From Clostridia bacterium (GTDB lineage: Bacteria > Bacillota > Clostridia > Christensenellales > Borkfalkiaceae): DNA of 36,230 nucleotides. The notes under the pieces were generated by a model. The model was not told where the DNA came from. It made no database searches and was given only the letters and a program-made list of their open reading frames with translations. The position numbers and the translations under genes were made by a program. Shown here in pieces: positions 6,890 to 15,178 of the stretch (positions are counted from its first letter, which is position 1; each line of letters opens with the position of its first letter). The stretch is taken from contig CAAGAU010000029.1 of the NCBI GenBank assembly GCA_900767885.1, positions 1-36,230 of the forward strand, in the 5' to 3' direction.

Positions 6890-7740
6890 AGTTCTTTCAC
6901 CGCCCTTATAAAGTCGTTTTCGGTAAGGTCGCAATTAAGATTTACGCCCTTTTCGGCAAGCCTTTCCGAAAGATATTCGGTAAGCGGCACGCCGAGCCTT
7001 AAACCGCGCATTTTTTCGCCCTGCGAAAAAACTTCTTCGGGCGTTCCTTCGGCAATAACCTCGCCTTGCGAGAATACCGCCACGCGGGTACAGTTTTCGC
7101 AAACCTCGTCCATATCGTGCGAAACTATTATTACCGTTTTGCAGGTGGTCGAATGCAGTTCGTGCAAAAGCCGCATAAGTTCGCGCTTGCCTATGGGGTC
7201 GAGTCCCGCAACGGGTTCGTCGAGTACGAGTACCTCGGGCGAAGTAACTATTACGCCCGCAATCGCTACCCTGCGTTTTTGTCCGCCGGATAACTCGAAC
7301 GGAGATTTTTTGGCGATTGAATAATCGAGTCCTACACGCGTTAAAGCGTCGTATACGGCGGTTTTTACGAGATTTTCGTCCGCTTGCGGATTAAAGTTTT
7401 TATACCCGAAAGCAACGTCTTCGAATACAGTTTCGGCAAAAAGTTGATATTCGGGGTACTGAAATACCATACCCACCTTCGAGCGCAGAACTTTAAGCAA
7501 TTTTTTATCGGTTTTTTTGCCCTTGGAAAGGTCGATATCGCCCACGGTAAGCGTGCCGCTCTGCACGGTCAGCAACGCGTTTAAGTGCTGTATAAAAGTT
7601 GACTTTCCGCTGCCCGTATGCCCTATTATGCCGAAAAATTCGCCCTCGGGGATATCCAGAGTAACGCCTTTCAGCGCGTCGGCTTTAAACGCCGACTTTT
7701 TATTGTAAGTAAAACTTAACTCTTTTGCAGTAATTCGCAT
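6883..7740 (-). CDS. ecfA2: ECF transporter ATPase subunit EcfA2
   Basis: 285 residues. All ABC ATPase motifs are present: Walker A GHTGSGKST at about residue 40, Q-loop in MVFQYPEYQLF, signature LSGGQKRRVAIAG, Walker B VLVLDEP and switch His in VSHDMDEV. The C-terminal extension after about residue 230 is typical of EcfA proteins. It pairs with EcfA1 to form the ATPase dimer that drives EcfT. Its start lies inside the end of ecfA1 (25-base overlap) and its end overlaps ecfT, so the four genes form a tightly packed operon. Confidence 0.95.
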   Translation of the reverse strand: MRITAKELSFTYNKKSAFKADALKGVTLDIPEGEFFGIIGHTGSGKSTFIQHLNALLTVQSGTLTVGDIDLSKGKKTDKKLLKVLRSKVGMVFQYPEYQLFAETVFEDVAFGYKNFNPQADENLVKTAVYDALTRVGLDYSIAKKSPFELSGGQKRRVAIAGVIVTSPEVLVLDEPVAGLDPIGKRELMRLLHELHSTTCKTVIIVSHDMDEVCENCTRVAVFSQGEVIAEGTPEEVFSQGEKMRGLRLGVPLTEYLSERLAEKGVNLNCDLTENDFIRAVKELC

Positions 7741-8570
7741 AAATTATCGGCGAGTTCCTCCTTGGTCAGTATTCCGCTTTTCACGGGTACGCCCGCCGCT
7801 TTCAGCCGCTCGGCGAGTATGGCGGCGCGCGGCGGCTCAAGCCCCGCGCGCCGCAACAAGTCGGTATCTTCGAATATTTCGCGAGGTTCGCCCTTTGCGA
7901 GAATTTCCCCGCCCGAAAGCACTATAATTTCGTCGGCGTCGACCGCCTCGTCCATATAGTGCGTAATACTTATAACGGTAAGCCCTTTTTCTTTATTGAG
8001 TTGTTTTACCACCGCGCCGACTTCGGCTCTGCCTTTTGGGTCGAGCATGGAAGTAGCCTCGTCCAAAACGAGAATTTCGGGTTCGAGCGCGAGCGCGCCC
8101 GCTATCGCCACGCGTTGTTTTTGCCCGCCCGAAAGCCTTGCCGCCTCCACCTTACGGAATTTTTCCATATCGGTAACTTTAAGGGCGTAGTCTACCATGG
8201 CGCAAATTTTCTCGCGCGGCATACCTATGTTTTCCGGGCCGAACGCCACGTCGTCCTCTACGATAGAGGCGACCTGCTGATTATCGGGATTCTGAAAGAC
8301 CATTCCCGCTTTTTTTCGAATATCGAAAGAATGAGTTTTGTCCGAGGTATCCATACCGAAAACGCTTACTTTGCCGCTCGTGGGGGTAAGTAAACAGTCG
8401 GTAAGCCTTGCCAAGGTGGACTTACCGCTGCCGTTTGCGCCGACAAGCGCGACGAATTTGCCTTTTTCTATGGTAAAGGAAACGTTTTTTAAGACTTCTA
8501 CGGGCGGTTCGCCGTTCCTTGCGGGGTACGAAAAACTCACGTTGTCAAAAGTTATAGCCTGCATAGGCAT
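7716..8570 (-). CDS. ecfA1: ECF transporter ATPase subunit EcfA1
   Basis: 284 residues from ATG 8570; a second in-frame ATG at 8564 may be the real start. Walker A GANGSGKST, MVFQNPDNQQVA (Q-loop), signature LSGGQKQRVAIAG and Walker B ILVLDEATSMLDP are present, with the switch His in ITHYMDEA. It is first gene of the ecfA1-ecfA2-ecfT-truA operon. No Shine-Dalgarno sequence precedes it. Instead a TAAAAT box ends directly before 8570, so transcription may start at about 8564, giving a leaderless mRNA that begins at the second ATG. Confidence 0.95.
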   Translation of the reverse strand: MPMQAITFDNVSFSYPARNGEPPVEVLKNVSFTIEKGKFVALVGANGSGKSTLARLTDCLLTPTSGKVSVFGMDTSDKTHSFDIRKKAGMVFQNPDNQQVASIVEDDVAFGPENIGMPREKICAMVDYALKVTDMEKFRKVEAARLSGGQKQRVAIAGALALEPEILVLDEATSMLDPKGRAEVGAVVKQLNKEKGLTVISITHYMDEAVDADEIIVLSGGEILAKGEPREIFEDTDLLRRAGLEPPRAAILAERLKAAGVPVKSGILTKEELADNLCELLQKS

Positions 8571-8599
8571 ATTTTAGCACAAATTCTTGTTTTTAACAA
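8571..8599 (-). promoter_or_regulatory. ecf operon promoter, apparently leaderless
   Basis: On the minus strand TTGTTA (8594-8599), a 17-base spacer ending TGTGC, then TAAAAT (8571-8576). The -10 box is 6 bases from the ATG at 8564. The -35 box lies in an inverted repeat, CTTGTT-N3-AACAAG, that could be an operator. Confidence 0.6.
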
Positions 8600-8605
8600 G
8601 CAAAA

Positions 8606-8621
8606 TGCGCCTTTCGGCGCA
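8606..8621 (-). terminator. Short GC hairpin, weak terminator
   Basis: TGCGCC pairs with GGCGCA around a 4-base loop. On the minus strand it is followed by TTTTGCTTG. It may act as a second terminator for transcripts coming from the PadR operon. Confidence 0.45.
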
Positions 8622-8670
8622 ATCAGACTTGTGTTAAAAACTAAAAAACCGTAACACAATTGAATTTTCC

Positions 8671-8743
8671 GTCATCGCAAGCGCAAGAGGCATACACCTC
8701 CCACTTTGGTCGTGGGATATTTCGCTTTCGCTCAATATGACGT
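8671..8743. repeat. Type A palindromic repeat, divergent copy
   Basis: It ends with the well conserved arm GTGGGATATTTCGC(T/A)..GCTCAATATGACGT (8713-8743); the opposite arm (GTCATCGCAAGCGC) is degenerate. It belongs to the family of complete copies at 15179-15277 and 26451-26550. The 8571-9051 gap holds this, the composite repeat at 8756-8978 and the hairpin at 8986-9012, and no gene. Confidence 0.65.
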
Positions 8744-8755
8744 ACTTTTTTTTAC

Positions 8756-8978
8756 ACGTCATTCTGTCAATGTCGAGCGAGCAAACTTGCTTGCAAGGGT
8801 TTGCGAACGAAGATATTCATAAGGCACTTGCATTTTTGATAAAAATGCGGAAAACGATAGTTTTAACGCGCCAGCGTTAAGTGCCGAATAACAGAAATGA
8901 AGAATCCCACCGAAGAACTGACCGGCATATACTTTTCACTTCGGTCGTGGGATATTTCGCTTTCGCTCAATATGACGT
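8756..8978. repeat. Type A repeat interrupted by a three-hairpin element
   Basis: The left arm ACGTCATTCTG (8756-8766) and the remainder TGAAGAATCCCACC...CTCAATATGACGT (about 8897-8978) are parts of one type A element. They are separated by about 130 bases of a second element that is repeated, inverted, at 11011-11156. The insert contains GCAAAC..GTTTGC, GCATTTTT-GAT-AAAAATGC (8830-8848) and TTAACGC-GCCA-GCGTTAA (8863-8880) hairpins. The last two are enclosed by GGCACTT/AAGTGCC. No protein coding is apparent. Confidence 0.75.
8766..8910. repeat. Inverted long repeat, left copy
   Basis: 145 bases that are nearly identical to the reverse complement of 11011-11156, with only a handful of differences and one single-base gap. 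The pair flanks the DUF4097/DUF1700/PadR module. Confidence 0.9.
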
Positions 8979-8985
8979 AAAAAAG

Positions 8986-9012
8986 ACTATCGTCGGCAAC
9001 GTCGACGATAGT
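8986..9012 (-). terminator. Terminator of PadR operon
   Basis: On the minus strand ACTATCGTCG pairs with CGACGATAGT (10 bp, 7-base loop), followed by CTTTTTTACG. It starts about 40 bases after the stop codon at 9052. Confidence 0.85.
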
Positions 9013-9051
9013 GGTATGTAAATTCAACGATTTTGGTTCGTTGCAAAAGCG

Positions 9052-9960
9052 TTATATAAATTTTATCTTTATATCGCCCGTCGTGGCGGACGCGACTAAT
9101 TTTTTACCGCCTTCTTTTATTCTGTCGGTCAGATTGCAATCGCCCGTAGTCGTATCGCATCGTATGTCGTAATCCTCTTCCGCGCCGCGGATAGTTCCGC
9201 TGATACTGCCCGTGGTCGACTTAACGAATACGTCGCACGCGGTAACAGTCGAGAAATTTATATCTCCCGTGGTCGCGGTAAGCGACAAGGTTTTACAATC
9301 GGCGTTTACGCTCACTTTACCCGTAGTCAGTTTAACCGTTACCTCTTCGGCTTTCGCTCCGTTTACGCTTACGTTGCCCGTAGAAGAATTTACCGTTACT
9401 CCCGACGAAAACTCGCAATTTTCTATCGTAACGTTCCCCGTGACGGAATTGACTTTAAGCGTTTGCGCCGTTATTCCGCTCAGTCGCGTATCGCCCGTTT
9501 TTACGTCGGTTTCAACGCCGCTCAGATTTTTCAATTCGTCCGCCTTTATACGTCCCGTGTCGGTTTTAAGTATCAATGTACCGGTATAATTTTGGGGTAC
9601 ACCTATGATAATCGTGCTATACTGCGCGTAACGATTTAACCAGAAGTCCAAAAACCACTCCTGCCGTGCGGTATATAAAGTAAGTTCGCCTTCCGTCGAA
9701 TTATCCACGGTATGTTTAAGCCGTTTACCCTCGTAGTAAGTAAAAGTAAAATCTTCGCCGTCGGTTTTAGCAATAGTTATATCCTCGAAGCGACTGTCTA
9801 CGGTAAGAGTATTCAGTCCATCCGCCCGTATCGTTTGTTCGGTTTTTTTATAAGATTTTATCTCTTTCTCCTGTGCAGAAACACAAATACAAGTCCCCAC
9901 GACGGCTAAAATAAAGCCGACCGCTAGAATTATACATAAAACAATTACCGTTTTTTTCAT
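9052..9960 (-). CDS. DUF4097-type membrane-anchored beta-helix protein
   Basis: 302 residues. One transmembrane segment lies near the N terminus (about residues 4-28), so the rest should be outside the cell. The C-terminal two thirds is a repetitive beta structure with turns of the kind 'TVNSSTGNVSVNGAKAEEVTVKLTTGKVSVNADCKTLSLTATTGDI' in shortened periodic form: 'TGxV/I' recurs about every 18-22 residues from about residue 130 to the end. This matches DUF4097/DUF4098 putative adhesin proteins. Its ATG overlaps the stop codon of the upstream gene (ATGA). In Firmicutes such proteins are typically partnered with a PadR regulator and a DUF1700 protein and linked to envelope stress. The exact function is unknown. 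Confidence 0.8.
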   Translation of the reverse strand: MKKTVIVLCIILAVGFILAVVGTCICVSAQEKEIKSYKKTEQTIRADGLNTLTVDSRFEDITIAKTDGEDFTFTYYEGKRLKHTVDNSTEGELTLYTARQEWFLDFWLNRYAQYSTIIIGVPQNYTGTLILKTDTGRIKADELKNLSGVETDVKTGDTRLSGITAQTLKVNSVTGNVTIENCEFSSGVTVNSSTGNVSVNGAKAEEVTVKLTTGKVSVNADCKTLSLTATTGDINFSTVTACDVFVKSTTGSISGTIRGAEEDYDIRCDTTTGDCNLTDRIKEGGKKLVASATTGDIKIKFI

Positions 9961-10529
9961 TTGGATTTTCTCCTTGATTTACCGAATATACATTTGCAAA
10001 GTTTAAATAACCCTATCGCCGTCAGCGCGCCGAACGCAAAAAAGCAAAGCCCTCCGCCCAAAAAAGCAAGTCCGTAGCCGAATTCGATGAAAAGCATTAT
10101 CAGACCGTAAATCGCCATCGCTATGCCTCCGCCGACAGATCCGCCGCAAAACGCAATAAGGCTTACGGCAAGCACGAGCGCGCACACTAAAAGCCCCAGG
10201 GCGACCCCAAAGGCAACTACGGCAATACTTAGCCACAGCGGCGAGCCGATTATGATGAGCAGTATCCAGAGCGGTTTTAACCCGCCTTTCTTTTTCTTGC
10301 CGCCGCCTTTATCGGCGGATATCGGCTCAACGGGATAATTTTCGCTCAAAATCTTTTTCGCAAGATCTTCGGGAGAACCGAGTTCTTCTATAGCCTGTTC
10401 TTCGGTCTTGCCGCTTTCAATGCTGTCGTCTATCATTTCGTTATAGTAGTCGATAACCTCTTGCCTCTCTTGCCTGCTCAGACCTTTAAGGCTTTTTCTT
10501 AATTTTTTATCGAATTTCTTTCTCGCCAT
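9957..10529 (-). CDS. DUF1700-type membrane protein
   Basis: 190 residues from ATG 10529 (AGGTGA about 5 bases upstream), starting inside the end of the padR gene. The N-terminal cytoplasmic part, residues 1-70, is the recognisable piece: LRKSLKGLSRQERQEVIDYYNEMIDDSIESGKTEEQAIEELGSPEDLAKKI (cited in part), the three-helix motif of DUF1700 (HAAS) proteins. A Lys/Gly-rich linker and at least three hydrophobic segments (about 85-185) follow. The tail is basic. The domain is thought to signal between membrane and cytoplasmic partners. It is translationally coupled to PadR upstream and to the DUF4097 gene downstream. Confidence 0.85.
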   Translation of the reverse strand: MARKKFDKKLRKSLKGLSRQERQEVIDYYNEMIDDSIESGKTEEQAIEELGSPEDLAKKILSENYPVEPISADKGGGKKKKGGLKPLWILLIIIGSPLWLSIAVVAFGVALGLLVCALVLAVSLIAFCGGSVGGGIAMAIYGLIMLFIEFGYGLAFLGGGLCFFAFGALTAIGLFKLCKCIFGKSRRKSK

Positions 10530-10842
10530 CGTACTCACCTTTAATATAATCGTATATGCCTATAATTTCCGACCAGTCGGTCAAAAATTCTTTTATTTTT
10601 TGTCTGCCCGCGTCGGCTATGGAATAATACTTGCGCAACCTGCCGTTATGTTCCGCACTACGCACATTTACGCTGCCGCTCGCCTCTAACCTGCGCAATA
10701 TGGGGTATAAAGTAGACTCGGATATTTCTACGAACGGCGACACTTTTTTAATAAGTTCGTATCCGTAAGTTTCCTCGCCGAGCATAGCCGACAACACGCA
10801 TATTTCCAAAACTCCGCGCTTTAATTGTACGTCCAAAGCCAC
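10507..10842 (-). CDS. PadR family transcriptional regulator
   Basis: 111 residues, the size of the short PadR subfamily. The winged helix is at about residues 8-80: LKRGVLEICVLSAMLGEETYGYELIKK, then SESTLYPILRRLEASGSV and the wing GRLRKYYSIADAG. The C-terminal helix would make the dimer. The start is GTG at 10842, behind a strong AAGGAGGT at short spacing. It heads a three-gene operon and very probably represses its own promoter through the dyad at 10861-10881. The inducing signal is unknown. Confidence 0.93.
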   Translation of the reverse strand: MALDVQLKRGVLEICVLSAMLGEETYGYELIKKVSPFVEISESTLYPILRRLEASGSVNVRSAEHNGRLRKYYSIADAGRQKIKEFLTDWSEIIGIYDYIKGEYDGEKEIR

Positions 10843-10860
10843 AATACCTCCTTTCGCACA

Positions 10861-10881
10861 ATACTATACCACGCATAGTAT
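10861..10881. promoter_or_regulatory. Probable PadR operator
   Basis: ATACTAT-N7-ATAGTAT is a perfect 7-bp dyad. It covers the -10 box and about half of the spacer of the padR promoter. The autoregulation model is inferred from position and from general PadR behaviour. Confidence 0.7.
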
Positions 10882-10892
10882 ATCTTTGTCAA
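10863..10892 (-). promoter_or_regulatory. Promoter of PadR operon
   Basis: On the minus strand TTGACA (10887-10892), an 18-base spacer and TATAGT (10863-10868), overlapping the dyad operator. Confidence 0.75.
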
Positions 10893-10953
10893 TCGTTTTT
10901 ACGCGTTTTTTAAAAAATTATTTTGCGGAAATATGCGTTATCGCTTAAAAAGT

Positions 10954-11022
10954 ACATCATATTGAGCGTCAGCGAAAAAGCAAACAGTACATATGCCTCC
11001 TACTTACTCGGTGGGATTCTTC
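10954..11022. repeat. Type A repeat, degenerate copy next to inverted long repeat
   Basis: ACATCATATTGAGCG...AGCGAAAA at the left, then CGGTGGGATTCTTCAC at 11010-11025. It has the arms of a type A element in reverse orientation, with the three-hairpin element following immediately. The 10893-11335 gap contains these repeats and no recognisable gene. Confidence 0.55.
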
Positions 11023-11156
11023 ACTTCTGTTATTCGGCACTTAACGCTGGCGCGTTAAAATTATCGTTTTCCGCATTTTTTATCAAAAATGCAAGTGCCT
11101 TATGAATATCGTCGTTCGCAAACCCTTGCAAGCAAGTTTGCTCGCTCGGCATTGAC
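11011..11156. repeat. Inverted long repeat, right copy
   Basis: 146 bases, the reverse complement of 8766-8910 with few changes. It includes the TTAACGC..GCGTTAA and GCATTTTT..AAAAATGC hairpins. Confidence 0.9.
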
Positions 11157-11335
11157 GGGAAACAGTTGTCCCCCTTCGGATTTTCGCTGCGCCTTTTTTA
11201 AAGGCGCAATTAGATCTGACACGACTATATTTCCGCTTTGTCGGTTGTTCAGAGGGATCGCCACGCTTGCGCTCTCGATGACACGGAAATTTTGCCGCGA
11301 CTGCACTAATCGGCACTTAATAAGACAATAAAAAA

Positions 11336-11368
11336 CCGCCGCTATGCGATTTAATCGCATAGCGGCGG
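11336..11368 (-). terminator. Terminator of pyruvate:ferredoxin oxidoreductase gene
   Basis: A perfect 15-bp stem, CCGCCGCTATGCGAT with its complement, around a 3-base loop. On the minus strand it is followed by TTTTTTATTG. It begins about 28 bases after the stop codon. Confidence 0.93.
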
Positions 11369-11396
11369 CGTAAATTATGCCGATATTAAATATTTA

Positions 11397-14300
11397 TTAT
11401 TCTTTACCCGCAAGTTTCTTATATTTGGCAAGTCTGCCGTCGTTTTCCTTTTCAGCCTTGGCAAAGAGTTGTTCCGCAAGTTCGGGCTGAGCCTTTTTAA
11501 GCGTTGCGTAACGGTTTTCGCCAAGAATGAAGTCGTGATAACTCTCGGTAGGATCTTTACTGTCAAGCGTAAACGGATTAACGCCCGTGCCGATCTTGTC
11601 GGGATTGTATCTGTACAAGTGCCAGTAGCCTGCGTCAACAGCCTTCTTTTCCTCGGTCTGCGAGTTAGCCATATTGATACCGTGGTTGATACAAGGCGCG
11701 TAGCATATAACGAGCGACGGACCGTCGTAAGCCTCTGCTTCGGTAATGGCGTTAAGGAATTGTTGTTTGTTGCTGCCCATAGCGCATTGTGCAACGTAAA
11801 CGTAACCGTAACTCATAGCCATCATGCCGAGGTCTTTCTTCTTGATCCTCTTACCGCCGGCAGCGAACTTCGCAACCGAGCCGGTAGGAGTGGACTTACT
11901 CGCCTGTCCGCCGGTGTTGGAATAAACTTCGGTATCTACTACGAGTACGTTTACGTCCTCGTCCTGTGCGAGTACGTGATCCAATCCTCCGTAGCCTATA
12001 TCGTAAGCCCAACCGTCGCCGCCGAATATCCAGATAGACTTTTTAATTACGCAGTCAAGCGAACTCTGAACGTATTTAAGTATGTCTTTAAGTTCGCCCT
12101 TGTTGTTCTTGATAGCCGAGGGAAGCGAAACTTCGAGAGTTTTTGCAACCTGCTTGGTGATTTCCGCGCTCTTTCTGTTTTCAAGCCATTTCTTGAACGC
12201 GTCGCCGGGTTTGCCGCCCAGACCGAGTTCGAGCGCGCGGGTCATAGCGTCGGCAAGTTTAGCGCGGCGTTGCGCGTAAGCGAGGTTTATACCGAAACCG
12301 AATTCCGCGTTATCTTCAAACAAACTGTTCGCCCATGCGGGACCTTTGCCTTCCGCGTTCTTGGTGTAAGGACACGTGGGCGACGAGCCGCCGTAAATCG
12401 ACGAACAACCCGTTGCGTTTGCAACGACCATTCTGTCGCCGAACATCTGAGTAATAACCTTTATATAAGGCGTTTCGCCGCAACCTGCGCACGCGCCCGA
12501 GAACTCGAACAACGGCTTGTTGAATTGCGAACCTTTAACGGTGGTGGGTTTGAATACCGAGGTGTCTACCGCGGGAAGTTTTTCGCTGAACTCGTAGTTT
12601 ACGGTTTCTTCCTTTACTACTTTTTCGAGCGGGACCATCGTAAGAGCCTTCTTGTCCTCTTTGGTGGGGCAGATGTTGGCGCAGACTCCGCAACCCATAC
12701 AGTCAAGCGGACTTATCTGCATTCTGTACGAATATCCCTTCATTCCGATAGCCGCTTTCGTAGCGAAAGATTCGGGCATTTCGGTACCGTCTTTTACGAG
12801 AACGGGACGGATACACGCGTGCGGACAAACAAACGAACACTGGTTACACTGAATACAGTTTTCGGCGTTCCACTGCGGTACTTTTACGGCTACGCCGCGT
12901 TTTTCGAAACGAGTAGTTCCGGTGGGAACGGAGCCGTCCGCATTGAACGCGGAGGACGGAAGTTTGTCGCCCTGAAGAGCAAGTATGGGGTGAATAACCT
13001 CCCGGAAATATTTATCGTCCGCGAGTTTAACGGGCGCGGCGCCGGTAGTGGCGTTTGCCCAACTTGCGGGAACTTCTACTTCTTTAAGTTCGTTAGCCGC
13101 CGCGTCGATAGCCGCATAGTTCATGTTGACTACCGCGTCGCCCTTCTTTCCGTAGGACTTTTTAACGTACTGTTTCATCCAGTCTTCGGCTTCGGCATAA
13201 GGCATAATCTCGGGGTTGATCTTGAAGAACGCCGCCTGCATTATAGCGTTGGTTCTTCCGCCGAGACCTATGGACTGAGCAATCTTTATAGCGTCGATAA
13301 CGTAGAGTTTTGCGTGTTTTTTGGCAAGCAGAACCTTCATGGTCGCGGGGAGATTGTCTTCGAGTTCCGCCGCCGTGGACCATTCGCAGTTAAGAAGGAA
13401 TTTGCCGCCCTCTTTAAGGTCGGTAACCATATCGTATCTCGTAACGTAAGAGGGTTGCGAGCAAGCGATAAAGTCTGCCGCGTCTATAAGGTAAGACGAC
13501 TGAATGGGGGTCTTGCCGAATCTTAAGTGAGAAACGGTTATACCGCCCGACTTCTTACTGTCGTAGAAGAAGTAACCTTGCGCGTACATATCGGTATGGT
13601 CGCCGATAATCTTTATGGAGTTCTTGTTTGCGCCGACCGTTCCGTCAGAGCCTAAGCCGTAGAATTTGCACGAAATAGTGCCTGCGGGCGCGGCGTTGTA
13701 CTGAGTGGAGAAATCGAGCGAAGTATGAGTGATATCGTCGTAAATACCTACGGTGAAATGATTCTTCGGCTTATCGGATTCGAGGTTTTTGTAAACCGCG
13801 TAAACCATAGACGGGTTGAACTCTTTGGAGCCGAGACCGTATCTGCCGCCGTAAACCTTAATCTTCTTTTTGTCGTTTTCGGCAAGAGCCGCGCAGACGT
13901 CGAGATACAAAGGTTCGCCCAAAGAACCGGGTTCTTTGGTTCTGTCGAGAACGGCAAGTTTCTTAACCGTTTTCGGCAAAGCCTTAACGAACGCTTTTGC
14001 CGCGAACGGACGGTAAAGTCTTACTTTAAGTACGCCGACTTTGTGTCCTTCGGCGTTCATTTTGTTTATGGTTTCTTCAATCGCTTCCGCGCCGCTGCCC
14101 ATTATAACGATGACGTTCTCGGCGTCGGGTGCGCCGACGTAGTCGAACAAATGATAACTTCTGCCCGTCAGAGCCGAAACCTTGTCCATCATCTTCTGAA
14201 CGATTGCGGGAACCGCTTCGTAATAAGCGTTGGCGGTTTCTCTGTTCTGGAAGTAAGTATCGCTGTTCTGGGCCGTACCTTTCTGAATGGGGTGATCGGG

Positions 14301-14921
14301 GTTAAGCGCGCGACTTCTGAAATCTTCTATATCTTTCATGTCTACGAGTTTTTTCATATCCTCGTAGTCGATAGCCTCTATTTTGGAAACCTCGTGGCTC
14401 GTTCTGAAACCATCGAAGAAATGAAGGAAGGGAACTTTGGATTTAAGCGTGGAAAGGTGCGCTACCAAAGCAAGATCCATAACCTCTTGTACGGAATTGG
14501 AAGCAAGCATTGCAAAGCCCGTCTGACGGCAAGCCATAACGTCCGAATGATCGCCGAAAATATTAAGGGAATGTGCGGCAAGCGCTCTTGCGCTGACGTG
14601 GAACACGCAGGGAAGAAGTTCGCCGGATATCTTGTACATATTCGGAATCATAAGGAGCAAACCTTGCGAAGCGGTATAAGTAACGGTAAGCGCGCCCGCG
14701 GAAAGCGAACCGTGCACCGCACCTGCGGCGCCTGCTTCGGATTGCATTTCGGCAAGGCGAAGTTTCTGACCGAACATGTTGGTTCTGCCTGCGGTAGCCC
14801 ACTCGTCCGCAACTTCCGCCATTGGCGAGGACGGGGTTATCGGGTAAATCGCCGCCACTTCCGAAAAGGCGTAAGCAACGTGGCTCGCGGCGGTATTACC
14901 GTCGATAGTCATAATTTTCAT
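11397..14921 (-). CDS. nifJ: Pyruvate:ferredoxin (flavodoxin) oxidoreductase
   Basis: 1174 residues, the normal size of the homodimeric single-chain enzyme. It oxidises pyruvate with CoA to acetyl-CoA and CO2 and reduces ferredoxin, a central step of anaerobic fermentation. The N-terminal domain has YPITPSSPMAE. The gamma-type domain is around residues 420-610. Two ferredoxin-like 4Fe-4S motifs, CIQCNQCSFVCPH and CMGCGVCANICP, lie around residues 690-760. The TPP domain follows with CAGCGETPY, GGDGWAYDIGYGGLDHVLA and YSNTGGQASKSTP. GGAGG lies 10 bases before the ATG. It is monocistronic, with a consensus promoter and strong terminator, and so probably highly expressed. Confidence 0.98.
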   Translation of the reverse strand: MKIMTIDGNTAASHVAYAFSEVAAIYPITPSSPMAEVADEWATAGRTNMFGQKLRLAEMQSEAGAAGAVHGSLSAGALTVTYTASQGLLLMIPNMYKISGELLPCVFHVSARALAAHSLNIFGDHSDVMACRQTGFAMLASNSVQEVMDLALVAHLSTLKSKVPFLHFFDGFRTSHEVSKIEAIDYEDMKKLVDMKDIEDFRSRALNPDHPIQKGTAQNSDTYFQNRETANAYYEAVPAIVQKMMDKVSALTGRSYHLFDYVGAPDAENVIVIMGSGAEAIEETINKMNAEGHKVGVLKVRLYRPFAAKAFVKALPKTVKKLAVLDRTKEPGSLGEPLYLDVCAALAENDKKKIKVYGGRYGLGSKEFNPSMVYAVYKNLESDKPKNHFTVGIYDDITHTSLDFSTQYNAAPAGTISCKFYGLGSDGTVGANKNSIKIIGDHTDMYAQGYFFYDSKKSGGITVSHLRFGKTPIQSSYLIDAADFIACSQPSYVTRYDMVTDLKEGGKFLLNCEWSTAAELEDNLPATMKVLLAKKHAKLYVIDAIKIAQSIGLGGRTNAIMQAAFFKINPEIMPYAEAEDWMKQYVKKSYGKKGDAVVNMNYAAIDAAANELKEVEVPASWANATTGAAPVKLADDKYFREVIHPILALQGDKLPSSAFNADGSVPTGTTRFEKRGVAVKVPQWNAENCIQCNQCSFVCPHACIRPVLVKDGTEMPESFATKAAIGMKGYSYRMQISPLDCMGCGVCANICPTKEDKKALTMVPLEKVVKEETVNYEFSEKLPAVDTSVFKPTTVKGSQFNKPLFEFSGACAGCGETPYIKVITQMFGDRMVVANATGCSSIYGGSSPTCPYTKNAEGKGPAWANSLFEDNAEFGFGINLAYAQRRAKLADAMTRALELGLGGKPGDAFKKWLENRKSAEITKQVAKTLEVSLPSAIKNNKGELKDILKYVQSSLDCVIKKSIWIFGGDGWAYDIGYGGLDHVLAQDEDVNVLVVDTEVYSNTGGQASKSTPTGSVAKFAAGGKRIKKKDLGMMAMSYGYVYVAQCAMGSNKQQFLNAITEAEAYDGPSLVICYAPCINHGINMANSQTEEKKAVDAGYWHLYRYNPDKIGTGVNPFTLDSKDPTESYHDFILGENRYATLKKAQPELAEQLFAKAEKENDGRLAKYKKLAGKE

Positions 14922-14982
14922 TTAAAAACGACCTCCGTGAAAAAATATAGTGTTTTTATTTTGTTTTTATAAAACCTTATTT

Positions 14983-15011
14983 ATTATACCCCTTTACAGG
15001 CGTTAAGTCAA
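14983..15011 (-). promoter_or_regulatory. Promoter of pyruvate:ferredoxin oxidoreductase gene
   Basis: On the minus strand TTGACT (15006-15011), a 17-base spacer and TATAAT (14983-14988), about 60 bases before the start codon. Confidence 0.85.
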
Positions 15012-15120
15012 CGATTTTATTAAAAATAAGTATATTTTTTTACTTGCGTTACTAAAAATGCCCGTTTTAAGAATAAAACCGTCCCAAAACGAAAAGAGCC
15101 GCCGTACAATTTAATTTCCG

Positions 15121-15165
15121 TGTCTTTGCAAGGAAGCGAAGCGACGAAGCAGGCTCCCGGGAGGG
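15121..15165. repeat. Type C repeat (GAAGCGAAGCGACGAAGCA), copy 1
   Basis: Shares GGAAGCGAAGCGACGAAGCA and CTCCCGGGAGGG with 15290-15333. Similar 'GCGAAGCGACGAAGCAATCTC' repeats are common between genes in Clostridia. The 15012-15445 gap consists largely of type A and type C repeats and has no gene. Confidence 0.75.
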
Positions 15166-15178
15166 CGGCAAAAAAAAT

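Noticed and set aside
11469..13526. A 685-codon plus-strand open frame opposite the pyruvate:ferredoxin oxidoreductase gene
   Set aside because: The complementary strand encodes a full-length conserved enzyme. The plus-strand frame has no ribosome site, no recognisable domain and arginine/valine-rich composition typical of antisense shadows.
13725..14972. A 415-codon plus-strand open frame
   Set aside because: Antisense of the N-terminal half of the same oxidoreductase; its composition mirrors the real codons.
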